A DNA stretch of 32,061 nt. Source: Schleiferiaceae bacterium (GTDB lineage Bacteria; Bacteroidota; Bacteroidia; Flavobacteriales; Schleiferiaceae). The stretch is from contig JAQWXR010000012.1 in assembly GCA_029254375.1 (NCBI GenBank), positions 1 through 32,061 of the forward strand, given 5' to 3'. The position numbers and the translations under genes are program-made. Position 1 is the first letter of the stretch, and each line of letters starts with the position of its first letter. Below, piece after piece: positions 1 through 8,228 of the stretch. The notes under the pieces were generated by a model, which was not told the origin of the DNA, did no database searches, and saw only the letters and a list, made by a program, of their open reading frames with translations.

Positions 1-153
1 TATTCCCGGTGCGAGATGCCATTTCCATTGATCGCTGCCACGAACTAGGTGGATGACATGTTCTCGGCCTTCATTATCCATAAGGGCGAGTGGGAATGGT
101 TCGTGATCAATGTCGCCGAAACTAGCAATGTGTAATTGGGCTTTTTTTATTGG
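1..153 (-). other. Unidentified partial minus-strand open frame running off the left edge
   Basis: Reading leftward, one minus-strand frame is open from a stop at 156-154 to the window edge. It contains an ATG at 81-79 that would begin MDNEGREHVIHL and continue 27 residues to base 1 with protein-like composition (RGSDQWKWHLAPG). The frame is also open and protein-like before that ATG (for example FGDIDHEPFPLAL), but no ATG lies there. Either the gene starts at the internal ATG or at a rare codon, or its 5' end has been replaced by the AT-rich sequence beyond. I do not recognise the family. It may be a gene fragment beside a rearrangement point; chance openness over 50 codons is possible. Confidence 0.35.
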
Positions 154-252
154 CTATTTTGGCTAATATTAGTTGATTTATGCCTAAAAAAAGAATTTAT
201 GAGTAATGGTATTATAAACTATATTAGCTTCATCTAACAAAATTATTACAAT

Positions 253-474
253 ATGTATACCCATGTTAAATACTGGACAGACTGGCGTCGTACGGGGTAT
301 CCGATGATTTCCGCTCCAGCGGATGCAAATCTATCAGACATCCCTCGTCGTATGCCTTATCCAGAGGGTGAATATTTATACAATGCGGACAACTGTCCAA
401 TGCCATTGAGTGCGTCACCAGACGATAAGTTTGGAGCGACCTCAATATCCCGCCTCTGGTGGGACGCAAACTAA
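253..474 (+). pseudogene. C-terminal remnant of a SusD/RagB-type nutrient-binding outer-membrane lipoprotein
   Basis: The 73-residue product reads like the last part of a SusD/RagB lipoprotein. It has TDWRRTGYP near residues 9-17, IPRRMPYPEGEYLYN near 30-44 and a terminal RLWWD, an arrangement I know from the C-terminus of the SusD-like superfamily. Full members are about 500 residues, sit on the outer membrane over a SusC/TonB-dependent channel and capture glycans or peptides. Everything upstream is missing: an in-frame TAA lies at 235-237, the preceding 120 bases are AT-rich and non-coding in appearance, and no signal peptide, lipobox or SusC gene is visible. The 3' end is intact and followed by a strong terminator. 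I read it as a truncated gene end left by a rearrangement or an assembly join. The ATG at 253 is only the first in-frame Met and need not be used. Confidence 0.75.
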
Positions 475-502
475 TAGGTGTTAGTTTGCATGTTAAACGT
501 GA

Positions 503-531
503 GCCGCCCCGGAAACGGGGCGGCTTTTTTT
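503..531 (+). terminator. Strong intrinsic terminator after the SusD remnant
   Basis: A perfect 9-bp GC stem (503-511 with 516-524) is closed by a GAAA tetraloop and followed by seven T (525-531). There is no T tract on the opposite strand, so it works for plus-strand transcripts. It lies 28 bases after the SusD stop codon, suggesting this 3' end once belonged to a complete gene. The hairpin closely resembles the one at 29966-29995. Confidence 0.92.
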
Positions 532-572
532 AGTCTAGTTTTCCCCTTTCTCAGGGGAAGAGGGTAGGCAAT

Positions 573-602
573 AAAAAACCCGCGAGGCAGGGCCCCGCGG
601 GT
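573..602 (-). terminator. Intrinsic terminator at the end of the lpx-efp operon
   Basis: On the minus strand, ACCCGCG (602-596) pairs with CGCGGGT (584-578) around an 11-base GC-rich loop and is followed by a U run (complement of the A run 573-578). It lies just downstream of efp and ends the minus-strand operon, back to back with the plus-strand terminator at 503-531. Confidence 0.85.
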
Positions 603-625
603 ATATGTTAAAAGCGCTGATGGAA

Positions 626-1189
626 TTACTTCGCGCGCTCCTTGTAGGTGCCTTCTGCTGTATTGATGACGATTTTCTCCCCAATCTCAATGAAAAGAGG
701 CACGCGAATTTCTTCCCCGCTTTCAACTGTTGCCGGCTTGAGGGTATTGGTGGCGGTATTGCCCTTCATGCCGGGCTCAGTGTAGGTGACTTCCATTACG
801 ACGGTCTGTGGCACCTCGACACTCAAGGCACGATCTTCATCCGCATGGAAGAGCACCATGCATTCCATGCCATCTTTTAGGAATCCTGGGGCATTGATGA
901 GCTCTTTGGCCATCGGAAATTGCTCGAAAGATTCCATGTTCATAAAGTGGTAGCCATCAACGTCGTTGTATAAGTACTGGTAGGTACGAGTTTCAATTCG
1001 GATATCATCCAATTTGGCACCGCTTGGAAACGTATGTTCCAAAACGCGACCATCGTTAAGGTTTCGCATTTTGGTGCGCACGAAGGCAGCTCCTTTACCT
1101 GGCTTGACGTGCAAAAATTCGATGATTTGATACGGCGCATGGTTGTGCGTGATGCAGAGGCCGTTCTTGATGTCTGAAGTTGATGCCAT
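626..1189 (-). CDS. efp: Elongation factor P
   Basis: Elongation factor P (187 residues, the normal length) binds between the ribosomal P and E sites and relieves stalling at proline runs. The KOW-like N-terminal domain carries the loop KPGKG, with the conserved tip lysine at K32. Two OB-fold domains follow, including EVPQTVVMEV and the family's C-terminal pattern around PLFIEIGEKIVINTAEGTY. The ATG at 1189 gives the usual N-terminus (MASTSDIKNG). It is the last gene of the minus-strand operon, 23 bases after the ABC ATPase, and is closed by the terminator at 573-602. No lysine-modification gene (epmA/epmB type) is visible nearby. Confidence 0.97.
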   Translation of the reverse strand: MASTSDIKNGLCITHNHAPYQIIEFLHVKPGKGAAFVRTKMRNLNDGRVLEHTFPSGAKLDDIRIETRTYQYLYNDVDGYHFMNMESFEQFPMAKELINAPGFLKDGMECMVLFHADEDRALSVEVPQTVVMEVTYTEPGMKGNTATNTLKPATVESGEEIRVPLFIEIGEKIVINTAEGTYKERAK

Positions 1190-1212
1190 ATCGGATGTTC
1201 GTTAAAATGGGA

Positions 1213-1842
1213 TTATAAAGGTACGACGGCTTCTCCACTGGGATGTATGGAAAGCTGGCAATGGGAGATCTCTTCCTTTTTATGATTCGAAGCGATCCAA
1301 AGCATACGGTGCGTGTAGTTTTGGCTTGGAGTTAATGAATGGGCCAGGAGTTCTTGAAACCACTTGATGCCAGATAGATCAAGGTGCGAACAAGGTTCAT
1401 CTAGGAGAAGAAGAGGGGCATCGGTCCAAATGGCCAAGGCTAACTTCACACGCTGCTTCATGCCACTAGAAAGCCTAGACAACGGGCGTTCCATGGCTTC
1501 CCTAGCGATGGGAAGGTTTTGAAGATTGGCTTCGAATCGCAATGGTCGTAGCCGCTCGTGCTGTTCAAAAAGTTCTCTCGGGCTAAAGGCGTCCAGGAGA
1601 TCTACATGGGGCCCTGTGTAAGAGATAGATTGAGTCCACTTGTCTTCAGGGATTTCCGGACAAGACATTCGACCTGTACTTGGGCTAATTTGGCCACTCA
1701 GGAGCTTCAGTAGGGTGCTTTTACCAGAGCCATTGCCTCCTAGAATCGCCACCCGATCTTCCGCGCCAAATTCTGCGTTCCAAGTCGGAATGATGACTTG
1801 ACCTTGGTAATTCTTACTGAGATTTTCCAGGGAAAGGCCCAT
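1213..1842 (-). CDS. Small ABC transporter ATP-binding protein
   Basis: A compact 209-residue ABC ATPase. Visible motifs are Walker A GGNGSGKST (residues 35-43), signature LSSGMKQ (124-130), Walker B LLLLDEP (144-150), D-loop SHLD (152-155) and a switch His at H187 in SNHKK. It has no membrane segment and no permease is adjacent, so its partner is unknown. The short form and the repeated SHLD/LSSGMKQ style resemble CcmA-like single-domain ATPases, but I cannot assign a substrate. It sits 2 bases downstream of lpxA and upstream of efp, so it is co-transcribed with lipid A genes. A role in envelope export is possible but is inference from position only. Confidence 0.85.
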   Translation of the reverse strand: MGLSLENLSKNYQGQVIIPTWNAEFGAEDRVAILGGNGSGKSTLLKLLSGQISPSTGRMSCPEIPEDKWTQSISYTGPHVDLLDAFSPRELFEQHERLRPLRFEANLQNLPIAREAMERPLSRLSSGMKQRVKLALAIWTDAPLLLLDEPCSHLDLSGIKWFQELLAHSLTPSQNYTHRMLWIASNHKKEEISHCQLSIHPSGEAVVPL

Positions 1843-1844
1843 GT

Positions 1845-2618
1845 CTAAGCGTTCTTCACAATACCACGATCGGAAGCGTGGAGAAAGCGTAGCAATTCGG
1901 CACGTTCAGGGCTGTCAGCAACCTCCAATTCGATTTGACTAATCGCTTGTGATGTATTGAAGCCAGATTGATAGACCAATCGGTAGGCGTGATGGATTTC
2001 CTCAATACGTCCATTTTTGAAGCCCCTGCGACGCAAGCCCAAAGCATTCACGCCCTCATAGGCGAGGGGTTCGCGGGCGACGGTGATGTATGGAGGGACA
2101 TCCTTACGGACGAGAGAACCGCCACCTACCATGACATGAGATCCAACTTTTACGAATTGATGTACGGCGGAAAGTCCACCGATGATGGACCAGTCGCCGA
2201 TCTCTACATGGCCTGCGAGGGCGACGTTGTTAACCAAGATGACGTGGTCCCCAATTTGGCAATCGTGTGCGACATGGGCATAGGCCATCACAAGGCATTC
2301 ACGGCCTAAAATGGTTTTTCCCAGTGCTTTTGTTCCACGATTGATGGTAGCGCACTCGCGAACGGTACAGCCATCGCCTAAGATGACTTGGGAATATTCT
2401 CCCTCAAATTTGAGATCCTGAGGTATGCCTGCAACTACAGCGCCATGAAATACTCGGCAATTCTTCCCCATCCGGGTGCCCGCCAGAATATAGGCTCCGC
2501 TGGCAATCCATGAACCTTCTCCAATCTCTACATCCGCCTCAATTACAGCGAATGCTTCCACGTTCACATTTCCAGCCAATTTTGCCTCGGGATGGACTGA
2601 GGCGAGAGGAGAAATCAC
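1845..2618 (-). CDS. lpxA: Acyl-ACP--UDP-N-acetylglucosamine O-acyltransferase
   Basis: LpxA transfers a 3-hydroxyacyl chain from ACP to O3 of UDP-GlcNAc, the first step of lipid A synthesis in the cytosol. The 257-residue protein starts with the typical ISPLASVHPEAKLA and continues as left-handed beta-helix hexapeptide repeats (VEIGEGSWI, VEIGDWSII). The catalytic region AYAHVAHDC carries the expected histidines H115 and H118, the second matching the catalytic His of the family. The C-terminal helical domain (ALGLRRRGF onwards) is complete. It lies 2 bases after lpxC/fabZ in a tightly packed operon that also supplies LpxD, so the first three acylation and deacetylation enzymes are made together. 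Confidence 0.96.
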   Translation of the reverse strand: MISPLASVHPEAKLAGNVNVEAFAVIEADVEIGEGSWIASGAYILAGTRMGKNCRVFHGAVVAGIPQDLKFEGEYSQVILGDGCTVRECATINRGTKALGKTILGRECLVMAYAHVAHDCQIGDHVILVNNVALAGHVEIGDWSIIGGLSAVHQFVKVGSHVMVGGGSLVRKDVPPYITVAREPLAYEGVNALGLRRRGFKNGRIEEIHHAYRLVYQSGFNTSQAISQIELEVADSPERAELLRFLHASDRGIVKNA

Positions 2619-2620
2619 AA

Positions 2621-3997
2621 TTATTTATCTTTAGTAATCATCGCGGTAAAGAAGCCTTCCGAGACCAATTTAGACCCGACGTAGGCCTTACCACGCATTT
2701 GGACAATACCCCGTCGAATGGGCTCCGTAAAGACTAGATGGAAGATCAAATTGTCACCAGGAACAACCTTATTCTTGAATTTGACCTGATCCATTTTAAG
2801 GAAGTAGGTTAGGTAATTTTCGGGATCAGGCACGGTGCTCAAAGCCAGAATGCCGCCCACTTGGGCCATGGCTTCGAGTTGCAAAACGCCCGGCATCACT
2901 GGAGCCCCAGGAAAGTGGCCCGTGAAAAAGGGTTCATTCATGGTCACCGCCTTCATTCCTACAATCTCATTGTTGGACATTTCTAAGATCTTATCCACGA
3001 GTAAGAAGGGAGGGCGGTGAGGAATAATGGACATGATTTTGGCTACGTCCATTAATGGCGCTTGATCGGGATGGTAGGAAGGAATTCCTTTGCTGTTTGC
3101 TTCTTCCATGATTTTAAGTGCGAGGAGGGTATTTGTTTTATGCCCAGGTTTAAAAGTACGAATATGTGCTCTGATAGGTTGTCCAATTAAAGCGATATCC
3201 CCTATGAGATCCAGTAATTTATGACTAGCAGGTTCATTGTCCATCCGGAAAGGGGTCAAGGGAAGGGGGCCGATGTCACTCCGACGTTCAAGACTTTGGC
3301 CAACGAAAGCATCTAAGGCAATCCAGTCCTCATTGCTCAAGCTGTCATCCACAATAAGAATGCCTGATCCAGGCTGAGCTCCTTTCAATAAACCCCGATG
3401 GATGAGCGGGGTGATATGCGTCGCCAATGTGAAGGTTCGAGCAGGAGCAACACCGTTGCCGTAGTCATCATTTGGCATAAATCGGGCAGAAACGGGGCCA
3501 ACAGCTAAGGGGTCATGGCTCAATTGCACTTCGAAAGAAGGGTAGGCGGCTGGAATAGCTTCGGCCCATGCGCCAGTATCTGGATCCTCGATCCGGATGG
3601 GATGACGCAGGGTGATGCCATGCACTAATGCGGTGGATAATTCGATTCCTGCCGACTGGATCGCATCATACCATGGCTTGGCTGAGCCATCCAAAATGGG
3701 TATTTCACTGGCATTTAGCTCAATTCGAGCGTCGTAAATATGAGTCGCATACAAGGCGGAAAGCAAATGTTCAGCGGTATGAATCGTCGTCGTGCCGTTT
3801 GACAAGGTTGTTCTTCGGTCAGTATCTGTTACCGCGCTGGGATGGACCGTAAGAGGCGTAGCTTCAGGGCAATCTAGGCGACGAAAAACATAGCCGTGTC
3901 CGCGCTCGGCGGGATAAACGGTGACCGTACAGGCCGCACCCGTATGAATACCATGGCCGGCAAGACTGAAAGCGTTTTTGAGTTGATTGGAGGTCAC
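2621..3997 (-). CDS. lpxC/fabZ: Bifunctional UDP-3-O-acyl-GlcNAc deacetylase / 3-hydroxyacyl-ACP dehydratase (LpxC-FabZ fusion)
   Basis: One 458-residue chain joins two enzymes. Residues 1 to about 300 are LpxC, the zinc deacetylase that commits the cell to lipid A; TAEH (E76, H77), HKLLD (H259, D263) and GHKTN (H286) match its metal and catalytic residues. From about 315 on is FabZ, the 3-hydroxyacyl-ACP dehydratase, with PHRPPFLLVD at 326-335, catalytic H361 in GHFPGAPVMPG and E375. Such fusions are known in Bacteroidota. The frame stays open to 4270, but homology begins at SNQLKNAFSLAGHGIHTG, so I place the start at the GTG at 3997-3995. That GTG shares one base with the lpxD stop (TAGTG), indicating coupled translation. 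No ATG fits. The 91 extra upstream codons are an antisense-like, Arg-rich shadow of lpxD. Confidence 0.94.
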   Translation of the reverse strand: MTSNQLKNAFSLAGHGIHTGAACTVTVYPAERGHGYVFRRLDCPEATPLTVHPSAVTDTDRRTTLSNGTTTIHTAEHLLSALYATHIYDARIELNASEIPILDGSAKPWYDAIQSAGIELSTALVHGITLRHPIRIEDPDTGAWAEAIPAAYPSFEVQLSHDPLAVGPVSARFMPNDDYGNGVAPARTFTLATHITPLIHRGLLKGAQPGSGILIVDDSLSNEDWIALDAFVGQSLERRSDIGPLPLTPFRMDNEPASHKLLDLIGDIALIGQPIRAHIRTFKPGHKTNTLLALKIMEEANSKGIPSYHPDQAPLMDVAKIMSIIPHRPPFLLVDKILEMSNNEIVGMKAVTMNEPFFTGHFPGAPVMPGVLQLEAMAQVGGILALSTVPDPENYLTYFLKMDQVKFKNKVVPGDNLIFHLVFTEPIRRGIVQMRGKAYVGSKLVSEGFFTAMITKDK

Positions 3998-4941
3998 TAA
4001 TTTGGCTTCATGTTTGAAGCGACAAATTTCCGACGAAAAACCGAAGCTTCGACCGCGGGAGATCCCATGAACGTTTTTCCTGCCTCGATATTCTTGTGTA
4101 CACCACTCTGAGCACCGATCCGGGCACCATCCCCGATGACGATATGACCGGCAATACCTACTTGCCCACCAATTTGTACCCCGTGTCCGATGATGGTACT
4201 TCCGGCTATCCCAACTTGTCCCGCGAGTACGCAGCTCTGGCCGATTCGCACGTTGTGACCGATTTGGCATAAGTTGTCGAGCTTCGTTCCTTGCCCAATG
4301 ACGGTGGCACCGACGACGGCTCGATCCACACAGCTATTGGCACCTATCTCGACATGATCTTCCAAGATGACCAGGCCAAGGTGCTTGATTTTGAGCAAGC
4401 CTTCGCCTTTAATTATAGGGGGTGCGAAGCCAAAGCCATCTGCTCCGATTACCACGCCTGCATGTAAAATGCACTGGGAGCCAATCTGACTATTTGCATA
4501 AATCGTGACATTTGGATGGATTATGCTTCCTTCGCCAATGGTCGCATGGGCGCCAATGCGCACGCCAGGTCCAATCTGTACGCTGGGATGTATAATGGCA
4601 CTCGGATCAATGGAAGAGGAATGCCACGCATGATGGACGCCGAAGTTATCTAAAACCTTTGCCCAAGCGCCGTAGGGATAGTCCACGCGAAGTAGGCAGC
4701 CTTTAAAGCCTTCGGGTTTCACTTGATTTTGACTCACGATGACAGCACTTGCCGTGGATTCGGCCAAATGCTTGGCATAGGTGCCTTGGGCTAAAAAACT
4801 GAGACCGCCTTCGAGGCCCGGGTCAAGGGTACAAAGCGCCTGGATGGGGATTTCACAGGAGCCTTCAAGGGTGGCGCCAAGGAATTCAGCCAATGTTGAC
4901 AGGGGCTGCGGCGGGATGTTCGTTGCGTTTAGTCGATCCAT
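3997..4941 (-). CDS. lpxD: UDP-3-O-acylglucosamine N-acyltransferase
   Basis: LpxD adds the second hydroxyacyl chain to the glucosamine nitrogen, making the diacyl intermediate of lipid A. The 314-residue protein has the N-terminal uridine-binding domain ([25 protein letters not shown], around residues 45-69), then hexapeptide beta-helix turns. It has the family region CVDRAVVG and the catalytic His H229 in [10 protein letters not shown]. It is slightly short compared with about 340 residues in many relatives, mainly at the C-terminus. Its ATG (4941) lies inside the last codons of the HD phosphohydrolase gene (13-base overlap), and its stop overlaps the lpxC GTG. Confidence 0.95.
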   Translation of the reverse strand: MDRLNATNIPPQPLSTLAEFLGATLEGSCEIPIQALCTLDPGLEGGLSFLAQGTYAKHLAESTASAVIVSQNQVKPEGFKGCLLRVDYPYGAWAKVLDNFGVHHAWHSSSIDPSAIIHPSVQIGPGVRIGAHATIGEGSIIHPNVTIYANSQIGSQCILHAGVVIGADGFGFAPPIIKGEGLLKIKHLGLVILEDHVEIGANSCVDRAVVGATVIGQGTKLDNLCQIGHNVRIGQSCVLAGQVGIAGSTIIGHGVQIGGQVGIAGHIVIGDGARIGAQSGVHKNIEAGKTFMGSPAVEASVFRRKFVASNMKPN

Positions 4942-6182
4942 TCAATGCCTTTAGGCCAGCACACAAAAGGCCGGGTGATTGTATGACTATAAACGCTCAA
5001 AGGAAGAATTTCGGATGCCTCGGACAAAGGAATTATTTTTCCACTTTTCGTTAGAATCTTAATTTCTTGTTTATCAGACTTATAGGTAGCATTGCTGGCC
5101 GTCCCTTCTAGAACAAAATGTCGACAATCCGGGGCGTCAAAGCCATGAGATTGCTGAATCTTAGCTTCCAATTCGGCGCGTTGCGAAGGGCTGAGTGCCT
5201 TCGGTAAGAACTTAATCCGGAAGAGGCGACGGTTCAAAAGCCTGTCGGAAAGATCAGCCAACACAGGGTCAGAATGCTTTGTCCATTGCTTCATGGCTCC
5301 GAGGATATCGGCATCATCCAAACGCGTAAAGGCGTCTAGAACGGCTGGGTCCTCTTGGAAGTCTGCCATGGTTGGACGCTTTTGTAAGAAAAGTTGCAAC
5401 TCTTCCCCCGCAAATACCTCTTCGCCTCGCTGAACCAACTCATGGGCTCGACGAAGGACTTGAACGAGCATGTATTCTGCACTTAGCACGGCTTTATGCA
5501 TATACACTTGCCAATACATCAGGCTGCGGCTTACCAAAAATTTCTCGATCGAACTAATGCCCTTGCCATCCAAAACAAGTTCTTCCTCCGCGACATTTAA
5601 CATGGAGAGCAAGCGCTCCGAATTGATAGCTCCCTCTACTACGCCCGTATAAAAGGCATCTCGACGCAAGTAATCCAAGCGATCCATGTCGAGTTGCGAT
5701 GAAATTAATTGATGTAGGAAGCGCTTAGGATGCTGGTTGTGAAAAATGGCGAGCGCTTCGGTCAATGCCCCATCCATTTCCTCATTCAATCGCTGCATGA
5801 GCAGGGTGGAAAGGGATTCGTGAGATACGCCTGAAACCAAGGTGTGTTCTAGAGCATGAGAAAATGGCCCATGGCCAATATCGTGGAGTAGAATGGCAAT
5901 TTGGACGGATTCGGCCTCAGATTTGGAGATGGCATGGCCCTTGCTTTGTAATACCGCAACGGCCTTTTGCATCAAATGCATCGCGCCGAGCGCATGGTGA
6001 AACCGGGTGTGATACGCTCCAGGATACACCAATGAACTTAGACCAAGTTGACTGATTCTTCGCAATCGCTGGAAATAGGGATGTTCAATGAGGTCAAAAA
6101 TTCGCTCGGACGGGATCGCAATGAAACCGTAGATCGGATCGTTGAATAGTTTGAACTTATTGGTTTCGATGCCTTCAGCCAT
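4929..6182 (-). CDS. HD-domain phosphohydrolase (dGTPase/YdhJ-like family)
   Basis: A 417-residue HD-superfamily protein. The N-terminal [29 protein letters not shown] is typical of HD hydrolases related to dGTPases. Metal-binding elements are a His in [10 protein letters not shown] (around 61-69), the HD pair H100-D101 in [16 protein letters not shown], and a later Asp in [17 protein letters not shown]. The substrate is unknown; nucleotides or nucleotide second messengers are usual for the wider family. I know this type of gene as a frequent neighbour of lpxD in flavobacteria, but the functional link is unexplained. Here it is first in the lpx operon and overlaps lpxD by 13 bases. Only 38 bases separate it from the divergent porX. 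Confidence 0.9.
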   Translation of the reverse strand: MAEGIETNKFKLFNDPIYGFIAIPSERIFDLIEHPYFQRLRRISQLGLSSLVYPGAYHTRFHHALGAMHLMQKAVAVLQSKGHAISKSEAESVQIAILLHDIGHGPFSHALEHTLVSGVSHESLSTLLMQRLNEEMDGALTEALAIFHNQHPKRFLHQLISSQLDMDRLDYLRRDAFYTGVVEGAINSERLLSMLNVAEEELVLDGKGISSIEKFLVSRSLMYWQVYMHKAVLSAEYMLVQVLRRAHELVQRGEEVFAGEELQLFLQKRPTMADFQEDPAVLDAFTRLDDADILGAMKQWTKHSDPVLADLSDRLLNRRLFRIKFLPKALSPSQRAELEAKIQQSHGFDAPDCRHFVLEGTASNATYKSDKQEIKILTKSGKIIPLSEASEILPLSVYSHTITRPFVCWPKGIEWID

Positions 6183-6220
6183 GTACGTCGGATAGGAGCC
6201 GTAAATTTAACCCATATCAA

Positions 6221-7780
6221 ATGGATAAAGCACGCATTCTTTGGGTCGATGATGAGGTAGATAGCCTCACCCCGCATGTCATGTATCTAGAAGGCAAGGG
6301 CTTCCTTGTCGCTGTGGCTACAAATGCCGCTGATGCGCTCCATTATATCGAGAAGAATCCGGTGGATTGTATCCTGCTCGATGAACATATGCCAGGCCGT
6401 TCAGGCTTGGATGCGCTGCCTGATTTTAAGGCACTTCGACCAAGTACGCCGGTGATTATGGTGACCAAAAGTGAGGAGGAGGGCGTAATGGAGCAAGCCA
6501 TCGGTGAAGACATTGCCGATTATCTACTCAAACCAGTGCAGCCGCGTCAGGTACTTTCTTCACTGACGCGTGTTTTAGGCTCACGACAGCTGATCGCAGA
6601 CCGAAATCTCAATAAATATCAATCCCAGTTCCGCGAATTGAGTATGCGTATTTCCGATGCGGACACCTGGGAAGAATGGACGTCCATTTACAAATCCCTC
6701 ATGGCCTTTGATGACGGATTGACTGGCTCAGAGTCAGAGGGAATGCGCCCAATGCTCGATCATCAAAAGGAAGAGGCTAACCGGCTTTTTACCCGTTGGT
6801 GGGCGGAGGTCTACCCAGAGTGGTTGTTTGATCCCGCCGCGCCCTGCTCTTTTTCCCACCAAATGCTCAGTAAGTACGTGGCTCCAAATGTGAAAGCGGG
6901 TAAGCCATCCGTGGTGATCGTTTTTGATAACCTTCGCTTGGATCAATGGAATGAACTCCAGCCTTTTTTCCTAAATCAATTTAGATTGGTTATCAATGAA
7001 CACTACGCCAGCATCCTGCCCACCGCTACGCAGTACGCTCGAAACGCTCTTTTGGCTGGGGCATTGCCCGATGAAATTGCCCATCGCTACCCCAAGGACT
7101 GGGTGCCAGACACCCTAGATTCTGAAGGCCGACGCAATGGTTTTGAGGAGCGCCTACTGCAGCATTGGGCTAAAAAAGAAGGCATCGAGTCTGTCGAGTA
7201 TGCTAAGCTCACGCATTTAGGTTCAGAGCAGAAATGGGTGCGCCACTGGCCGCAGGTCAAAAACAAAGACCTCATCGTGGTCGTAGTGAACTTTATTGAT
7301 ATGATTTCGCACGCCAAGACCGAGCAAAGTATTGTTCGAGACATCGCGAGTGATGACCGTGGATTCCGCGCCTTGACACACAGTTGGTGGAAGAATTCTC
7401 CACTTCGCCCTTGGGTGGATGGTCTAGCGGCAGAGGGCTATGATCTCTTTGTGACGACCGACCATGGGACGATTTCGGTAAAGAAGCCCATTCAGATGAA
7501 AGGCTCGCGAGACTTGACAGCTAATATGCGCTACAAAGTGGGTCGAGGTCTAGAATATTCCGCCAAAGAGGTAGCCCTCGTTCGTGAACCCAAAGAATTG
7601 GGACTGCCTTCGGTGGCTTTGGGGGATAAAATCGTGCTCGCCGGAGAGGCAGGATATTTCATTTATCCAAACGACTACCATCGCTTCGCCGGACGCTTCG
7701 AAGGGTCCTACCAACACGGAGGGATTAGCATGGAGGAAATCATTATTCCATTTGCTCATATGAAGCCCCGAGGCAAGTAA
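6221..7780 (+). CDS. porX: PorX-type response regulator with PglZ domain (T9SS regulator)
   Basis: The 519-residue protein has an N-terminal receiver domain with acidic pair D10-D11, phosphoacceptor D54 (LLDEHMPG), T82 and K104 (LLKPVQP). A helical linker follows, then a PglZ / alkaline-phosphatase-like domain from about residue 220, with SVVIVFDNLRLDQW, the TATQYARNALLAG nucleophile region and TTDHGTISV metal ligands. This architecture is that of PorX, which with the kinase PorY controls T9SS genes; its PglZ domain is reported to be a phosphodiesterase acting on oligonucleotides. All receiver residues are present, so it should be phosphorylatable. It is the first gene of a plus-strand run with tsaE 20 bases downstream. 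PorY is not in the window. Confidence 0.93.
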   Translation: MDKARILWVDDEVDSLTPHVMYLEGKGFLVAVATNAADALHYIEKNPVDCILLDEHMPGRSGLDALPDFKALRPSTPVIMVTKSEEEGVMEQAIGEDIADYLLKPVQPRQVLSSLTRVLGSRQLIADRNLNKYQSQFRELSMRISDADTWEEWTSIYKSLMAFDDGLTGSESEGMRPMLDHQKEEANRLFTRWWAEVYPEWLFDPAAPCSFSHQMLSKYVAPNVKAGKPSVVIVFDNLRLDQWNELQPFFLNQFRLVINEHYASILPTATQYARNALLAGALPDEIAHRYPKDWVPDTLDSEGRRNGFEERLLQHWAKKEGIESVEYAKLTHLGSEQKWVRHWPQVKNKDLIVVVVNFIDMISHAKTEQSIVRDIASDDRGFRALTHSWWKNSPLRPWVDGLAAEGYDLFVTTDHGTISVKKPIQMKGSRDLTANMRYKVGRGLEYSAKEVALVREPKELGLPSVALGDKIVLAGEAGYFIYPNDYHRFAGRFEGSYQHGGISMEEIIIPFAHMKPRGK

Positions 7781-7800
7781 AGGCGGCTACCTTTGCACCC

Positions 7801-8223
7801 ATGGGACACGTTGACCTCATATGCACAGCAGATGAATGGCTGGCTTGGGCTGAGCGGCACAAAGCCGAGCTTCAAGGCCCTGTCGCTATACTAGGCTCCA
7901 TGGGGTCTGGGAAGACCACCGCCGTAAAACATTGGCTCCAAGCCTTCGGTTCACCGGACAAGGGAAGCAGTCCTACCTTCACCCTCATTAAAGTCTATGA
8001 CAGCCCGCAGGGCCTGATTTATCATGCCGATTTTTATCGACTGGACAAGGAAGAGGAAGCCGAAGATCTTGGCTTGGATGAGATTTTTGATGCTAGACGT
8101 CCCATTTGGATGGAATGGCCACAGAAAATTCCGAACTTATTGCCGGAAGAAACCGTCGTCGTGCTCATTGAGGTGCAAAAAGATGGCTGCCGAAAAGTGA
8201 CCTTACACCCGGAAATGAATTGA
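7801..8223 (+). CDS. tsaE: tRNA N6-threonylcarbamoyladenosine biosynthesis ATPase TsaE
   Basis: TsaE is the small P-loop ATPase that works with TsaB and TsaD to put threonylcarbamoyl on A37 of ANN-decoding tRNAs. The 140-residue protein has Walker A GSMGSGKTT (residues 32-40), the switch-like SPTFTLIKVY, HADFYRL and WMEWPQKIP, all typical of the family, and a normal length. It follows porX by 20 bases. Its final codons overlap the possible TTG start of the next gene, so translation is probably coupled. TsaB and TsaD are not in this window. Confidence 0.94.
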   Translation: MGHVDLICTADEWLAWAERHKAELQGPVAILGSMGSGKTTAVKHWLQAFGSPDKGSSPTFTLIKVYDSPQGLIYHADFYRLDKEEEAEDLGLDEIFDARRPIWMEWPQKIPNLLPEETVVVLIEVQKDGCRKVTLHPEMN

Positions 8224-8228
8224 GTCTC

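Noticed and set aside
58-135. Short plus-strand frame beginning MFSAFIIHKGEWEW
   Set aside because: Only about 25 codons, with no start signal or recognisable motif; the opposite strand is the more protein-like reading.
266-469. Minus-strand frame opposite the SusD remnant
   Set aside because: The plus frame carries clear SusD motifs; this one is a shadow.
605-880. Plus-strand 91-codon frame opposite efp
   Set aside because: It is antisense to a highly conserved gene and has no domain or context support.
3998-4270. ATG-started 91-codon extension of lpxC/fabZ
   Set aside because: It overlaps lpxD fully, is Arg/Trp-rich and unlike any LpxC N-terminus; homology begins at the GTG at 3997.
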